From positions 1 to 64,000 of the forward strand of contig DATKEN010000122.1 of the NCBI GenBank assembly GCA_035512155.1: DNA of 64,000 nucleotides, in the 5' to 3' direction. This DNA comes from JABCYV01 sp035512155 (GTDB lineage: Bacteria > Acidobacteriota > Terriglobia > Terriglobales > Acidobacteriaceae). This document shows, one piece after another, positions 60,658 through 64,000 of this stretch. Position 1 is the first letter of the stretch, and every line of letters starts with the position of its first letter. Both the position numbers and the translations under genes were made by a program. Under the pieces are notes generated by a model. That model saw only the letters and a list, made by a program, of their open reading frames with translations, was not told where the DNA came from and made no database searches.

Positions 60658-61525
60658 TACAGCGGCATAACCTGCTGCGCGGGGGCGCCGGGCTTTGCGG
60701 CCGAAGTCCCCGACCATTCGTCTGGCGTCGCCCATCCGAGTAGGCTGTTGACGTGTGCAAATGAAGCGGCCTAGAGTCTTTTCGCTGTGAGCAGTTGCTA
60801 TGGGGAGAGCTGCTTAAATGCGCTGTTTGGGACGCGCCTCAGATTCCTCCGATCTGGGGCGCTTATGTTTTGTGGCCCTCATCTTCTCGTCGGCGGCTTA
60901 GTGTGCCAACAGGAAAGTCACAAACAGTGACAAGCTACCTGCGTTTGCGGACGGGCGGGGACAGGGAATAGTGCCCGGTGCGCTGCGCGGACTGTTTCTG
61001 GCGGTCCTACCAGCCATTTTTTGTGATCGTGCGGGAGCGCTCCGAAGGTGAAATTAAAAGCCGCCGCTCTGCCGCCTGATGCTAGGCCGCGCTTTTAGTA
61101 ATTTGCAGCGGCAAGAACTCAAACGCCGTCTCGTTCACGATCAATCCGCGATTGTGGGCAGGCACGCGACGGTGCCGCTGCCCCGGCAACAACGATCCGA
61201 TACTCGCAGTCACCCCGGGCGATGGCTGCATCGCCAGCGGCCGGACGCGTGCTACCAGTTCCGTAGGAACTTGTCAGGCATACTTCGGAACGCGAAGTGC
61301 CCGCCCCCCTCGAAGGCCACAGACTCTTTGCCCGGAGCATTGATCTTGGGCATATATGCTCCGGCCGGTGGTACATCACACCACGGTAACTGGATGACGT
61401 TATCGCGCTCACAAGAGAATATATGCCTCCCCAAACCGCACGGGGTAAGAAGGCAAGACTCTGTGGCCGCGTCGACATCAGTGAACTGAGAATCCCGCGA
61501 TGAGAAGTAACTTCGGAGGAAGTGC
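60658..61525. other. 870-bp region without a supported gene
   Basis: Overlapping frames on both strands (for example 61079-61489 plus and 61119-61571 minus) exclude each other and have no domain. An 11-bp stem with one G-T pair at 60834-60862 (GCGCCTCAGAT/ATCTGGGGCGC) could be a terminator for the small gene at 60445. The right end contains the promoter and GGAGGAAG site for the outer-membrane gene. Confidence 0.4.
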
Positions 61526-62380
61526 ATGAAGTCTCGCTCTCTGTGTCTGTTGCTGGTGGTCGCTTTTCCATTTCTGCTAGCGGTATCCGCTGCGGCTCAG
61601 GCCCAGCCTCAAGGAACGACCAAGGGTGCAGTCGCCCAGAAGGGACTCACATGGACCGAAACTTATGAAGGCAGCGGCAACACGGATGGGTTCATCACGG
61701 ACATAGACTCGACCGTTGGATACGTTTTTGGCGAACACTTTGCCATAGATATGGGCGTACCGTATGTCTTCATCGAGCCGACTTCTTCAAAGACCGGCAC
61801 TACCTCCGCGAGTGGCATAGGTAATCCATACGTGGGTCTCAGGTATTCCGCCAAAGGGCCTGCTCTCGATTTCAGCACCAGCCTAAATGGCGCGATGCCG
61901 GTGGCAAGTACCGCGAAAGGGCTGAGCACTGGCCACGTAACCGTTGACTGGAGCAATCATTTTGCCCACGGACTTGATCCTTTCACTCCCTTTGTCAATC
62001 TCGGCCTTGCCAACTCGATTCCCGACACACGGTTCTTGCGCCGTCCCTACATCTCCTATGGCGATCTCGCGCACTTTGAGGGAGGCTCCGAACTCGATCT
62101 GGGTGACAAATTCAGTATCACTGCTTCCGGGTACTACATACTTCCATGGGGCCCGCAGCAAATCTTCCTCCGTGGCAATAAGAGTTCTTCAGGCCCGACG
62201 AAAGGCGGTTCAAGTCTGACCCAAGACGACGGGATAAACGTCGAATTCGATTACAACCTCAGGCGCTCGCTCGATTTGAGCGCAGGTTACAGCTACAGTG
62301 TCTACAGCGTGCTTAACACGTTTTCTTTCGGCCTTCAGCTGAACGTCGGCTCGTTGCTCAAGAAACCCTCCACAGAGTAA
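61526..62380 (+). CDS. Outer-membrane beta-barrel protein (transporter-like)
   Basis: 284 residues after GGAGGAAG. A signal peptide (about 1-27, AAAQAQ) is followed by alternating hydrophobic/polar strands with aromatic ends: YVFGEHFAIDMGVPYVFIEP, GLRYSAKGPALDFSTSL, FDYNLRRSLDLSAGYSYSVY, FSFGLQLNV. This pattern fits small 10-14-strand barrels of the phenol-degradation MetA/transporter type. No ligand is evident. Its position ahead of an ICMT-like gene gives no clue to substrate. Confidence 0.75.
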   Translation: MKSRSLCLLLVVAFPFLLAVSAAAQAQPQGTTKGAVAQKGLTWTETYEGSGNTDGFITDIDSTVGYVFGEHFAIDMGVPYVFIEPTSSKTGTTSASGIGNPYVGLRYSAKGPALDFSTSLNGAMPVASTAKGLSTGHVTVDWSNHFAHGLDPFTPFVNLGLANSIPDTRFLRRPYISYGDLAHFEGGSELDLGDKFSITASGYYILPWGPQQIFLRGNKSSSGPTKGGSSLTQDDGINVEFDYNLRRSLDLSAGYSYSVYSVLNTFSFGLQLNVGSLLKKPSTE

Positions 62381-62605
62381 TTCTCAGGCTGTACTCCCGC
62401 GTCGCAATCGACGGGTAGTGGCCCGACCATTGGCTTGCGAATCGTATTGAAGGTTAGGAATGTGCGCTTAGCGACTTCGCTAATCGCATCGTCGCCCTTG
62501 TGGCTTGGTGGTTCGTCCGCATGACCGAATCTTCTAATCTGGAGCACTGTCTAGGGTCGAGGGGGCCATAATGTCGAGGTTGGACGGGGCTGAGGAGAGG
62601 GCGAA

Positions 62606-63682
62606 ATGCTTAAGTCAGTCGCAAGAGCGGCTGGATTTCTAGCCTATTTGTTTATCACGCTGGAAATGCTCTTCATGGTCACTCCCTTCGCGCTCTATTA
62701 CTATTCGGTTTACAGCCCGCTGCTCGCGGGGTCTTTCAGCTTTCCGGCTACGGCATGGCTACCAGCTTTCTTTCTGCCTCATCTCTCGACGGAAATTCTT
62801 CCAAGCGTGGGCGGGCTGATCTTCATGCTCGGGTTGGTCGGCTTCGTCCTAAGTGCTTTTCAACTTTACTACGCCAAATTCAGGGGGCGAGGCGTCGTAC
62901 AAAGCGCCTTTTACAAGCGCATTCGCCATCCTCAATACCTGTTTCTCGCACTTGCTGGTCTGGGACTGCTGATCGTGTGGCCCCGCTTCATCCTGCTGAT
63001 CGTGTACATCAACATGCTTTGGTTCTACTACCTGCTAGCGCGTAGTGAGGAGCGTCGGATGGAGGCTCGCTACGGAGACGCCTACCGTGAACAAGAGCGG
63101 AGAACTTGGATGTTTTTGCCCGGGGAACCGGGAGCGTACTTGCAGGAGCGGCTGTTTGGCTGGATACGCCACCGCCAAGCGAGACTGATTGTCATCTACA
63201 TCCTTTCTATAGCCGTGGCAGTCGGTGCAGCATTCGTGTTGCGTGAGACCAGCATTACCCTGACTACGCATATGATCTTGCCGGAACAGAAGATTGCGGC
63301 AGTGTCGTTTCTATCCGGGGATGAGCGGGAGCTCCGCGACATCATTAAATCAGCAGAGGATGCTGGAGAAGTCCAAGATGGGATCAAAGAAGGAGATAGG
63401 TGGGTGCTCGTACAAGCGATGCAAGGAAAGCGTCCAGTGGTTCACACGATGATCGACGCAGGTATGACGCGTCAAAAGGCTGAAGATTTGAATTTAGCTA
63501 AGCAGGGAGTGAAATTGGTGTTTTCGAGGCCCAAGGGTTTGCTGGCGCACGGGCATCCTTTTGGCACTTCGGTGCGCTGGCAGCCCGCGTTCATAGCCGA
63601 AATGAACAACGGCAAAGTGTGGCACGTCATCACCCTTGACCAACATGTCTTCGTTGGTAATCCGGTGATGCCAGTTTTCTGA
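62606..63682 (+). CDS. Isoprenylcysteine carboxyl methyltransferase (ICMT)-like membrane protein with a C-terminal extension
   Basis: 358 residues. The first 200 contain four to five membrane segments and the ICMT/PEMT motif: YKRIRHPQYLFLALAGLGLL (about 103-122), then RSEERRMEARYGDAYREQ (about 146), the SAM-binding R-H-P...E-E-R-x9-Y signature. A further TM at about 195 is followed by an extracytoplasmic domain of about 145 residues of unknown type (REDGIKEGDRWVL-like stretch). The family methylates small membrane-associated acceptors; the substrate is unknown. The ribosome site is weak. Confidence 0.7.
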   Translation: MLKSVARAAGFLAYLFITLEMLFMVTPFALYYYSVYSPLLAGSFSFPATAWLPAFFLPHLSTEILPSVGGLIFMLGLVGFVLSAFQLYYAKFRGRGVVQSAFYKRIRHPQYLFLALAGLGLLIVWPRFILLIVYINMLWFYYLLARSEERRMEARYGDAYREQERRTWMFLPGEPGAYLQERLFGWIRHRQARLIVIYILSIAVAVGAAFVLRETSITLTTHMILPEQKIAAVSFLSGDERELRDIIKSAEDAGEVQDGIKEGDRWVLVQAMQGKRPVVHTMIDAGMTRQKAEDLNLAKQGVKLVFSRPKGLLAHGHPFGTSVRWQPAFIAEMNNGKVWHVITLDQHVFVGNPVMPVF

Positions 63683-63785
63683 TTCTTCGAGGCGGACGGT
63701 GAAGATTGTTCGGCCGACGCCCGTTCCAGTGATGCCCGGGGGCGTTGTCGAACAAATCCTCCGTGGTCTTGAGAGGCTGAGCTAT

Positions 63786-63823
63786 CTAAATGCCCTCCTG
63801 TTCGGAGCGGAGCAGAAGGGCAT
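63786..63823 (-). terminator. Probable terminator of the right-edge gene
   Basis: Stem ATGCCCTTCTG/CAGGAGGGCAT with one wobble and a 12-base loop, followed by TTTAG on the minus strand, 5 bp after the stop of the partial gene. The short U-run makes it modest. Confidence 0.5.
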
Positions 63824-63827
63824 CCGG

Positions 63828-64000
63828 CTAATGCTTGTCGTACACTGAGGTACTGGTGAATTTCTTGCCCTTCGAATCGGATCCGCTTACGGTGACAGTG
63901 CGGCTCTTGCCATCAGCGGAAACGACTACGCGACCAGTGATGGTAACTTTGCCGTCTTTCTTGTTGGTAAAAGCCAATGTATGGTCGTCGATTTTCGTGT
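63828..64000 (-). CDS. C-terminal part of a secreted/lipocalin-like protein (cut by window edge)
   Basis: The minus-strand frame runs in from the right edge for 56 residues (TKIDDHTLAFTNKKDGKVTI, then a series of Lys/Ser/Thr-rich beta strands, ending SVYDKH) to TAG at 63828-63830. Regular VTVSG and KFTSTSVYD strands indicate a beta-barrel or beta-sandwich end. Family not certain; the 5' part lies outside the window. Confidence 0.6.
   Translation of the reverse strand, partial: TKIDDHTLAFTNKKDGKVTITGRVVVSADGKSRTVTVSGSDSKGKKFTSTSVYDKH

Noticed and set aside
61079..61571. Two opposing frames of 136 and 150 codons
   Set aside because: They exclude each other, neither has an initiation signal, and the minus one overlaps the start and signal peptide of the outer-membrane gene.

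Overview
The window looks like a chromosome segment of an Acidobacteriota (Terriglobia-like) bacterium. This rests on moderately high GC, a dense set of acidobacterial-type small stress proteins (lmo0937/DUF5670, GlsB/YeaQ, DUF3175, DUF6496, a YXWGXW-repeat protein), a porin with a coiled-coil N-terminus, and a glgX-treZ-treY trehalose operon. The assignment is inferred from gene content; no rRNA or single-copy marker gene is present. A tryptophan 2,3-dioxygenase points to at least some aerobic metabolism.

Layout. 1-1722: end of a secreted beta-helix-like protein. 1876-5429: operon of a small membrane protein and two alkaline-phosphatase-superfamily hydrolases. 5621-6175: secreted fasciclin protein. 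6321-16060: the most interesting block, an apparently complete oxalate-utilisation cluster on the minus strand. One unit has a FadR/GntR regulator, thiamine-diphosphate oxalate oxidoreductase (fused gamma-delta, alpha and beta subunits) and an OxlT-type oxalate/formate antiporter. The other has alanine-glyoxylate aminotransferase, an oxalate-CoA ligase and a PanE-family reductase that is probably an oxalyl-CoA reductase. Together these predict uptake of oxalate, its oxidation to CO2 with reduced ferredoxin, and its assimilation through oxalyl-CoA and glyoxylate to glycine. 16198-26851: DUF4440 protein, porin, PstS-like protein, RNase HI-like protein, TPR protein, peroxiredoxin with a possible terminated leader or small RNA upstream, PhzF, receiver protein, ABC ATPase and tryptophan dioxygenase.

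26919-28206: tRNA-Gly(GCC) whose last 32 nt are duplicated 1.2 kb away, bracketing one TPR gene like attachment sites. 28553-31135: small membrane and stress proteins. 31395-40770: a minus-strand two-component module with two NarL-type regulators (one lacking its HTH), a receiver-PAS-histidine kinase, and a soluble hybrid kinase of about 2110 residues with eleven 92-residue HAMP-type repeats. 42088-50894: a regulatory and stress region with a receiver, two paralogous Crp/Fnr regulators, three paralogous tiny helical proteins, a YXWGXW protein, an lmo0937 protein, a Ser/Thr kinase, a STAS protein, DUF3175, and a DUF6496 gene interrupted by an amber codon. 51052-57972: glgX-treZ-treY, making trehalose from glycogen or maltodextrin. 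58697 to the end: ECF sigma factor, small stress proteins, an outer-membrane protein, an ICMT-like methyltransferase and a secreted protein cut by the window edge.

The main limitation is that all calls come from reading the sequence and recalling families. No alignment or database search was run.
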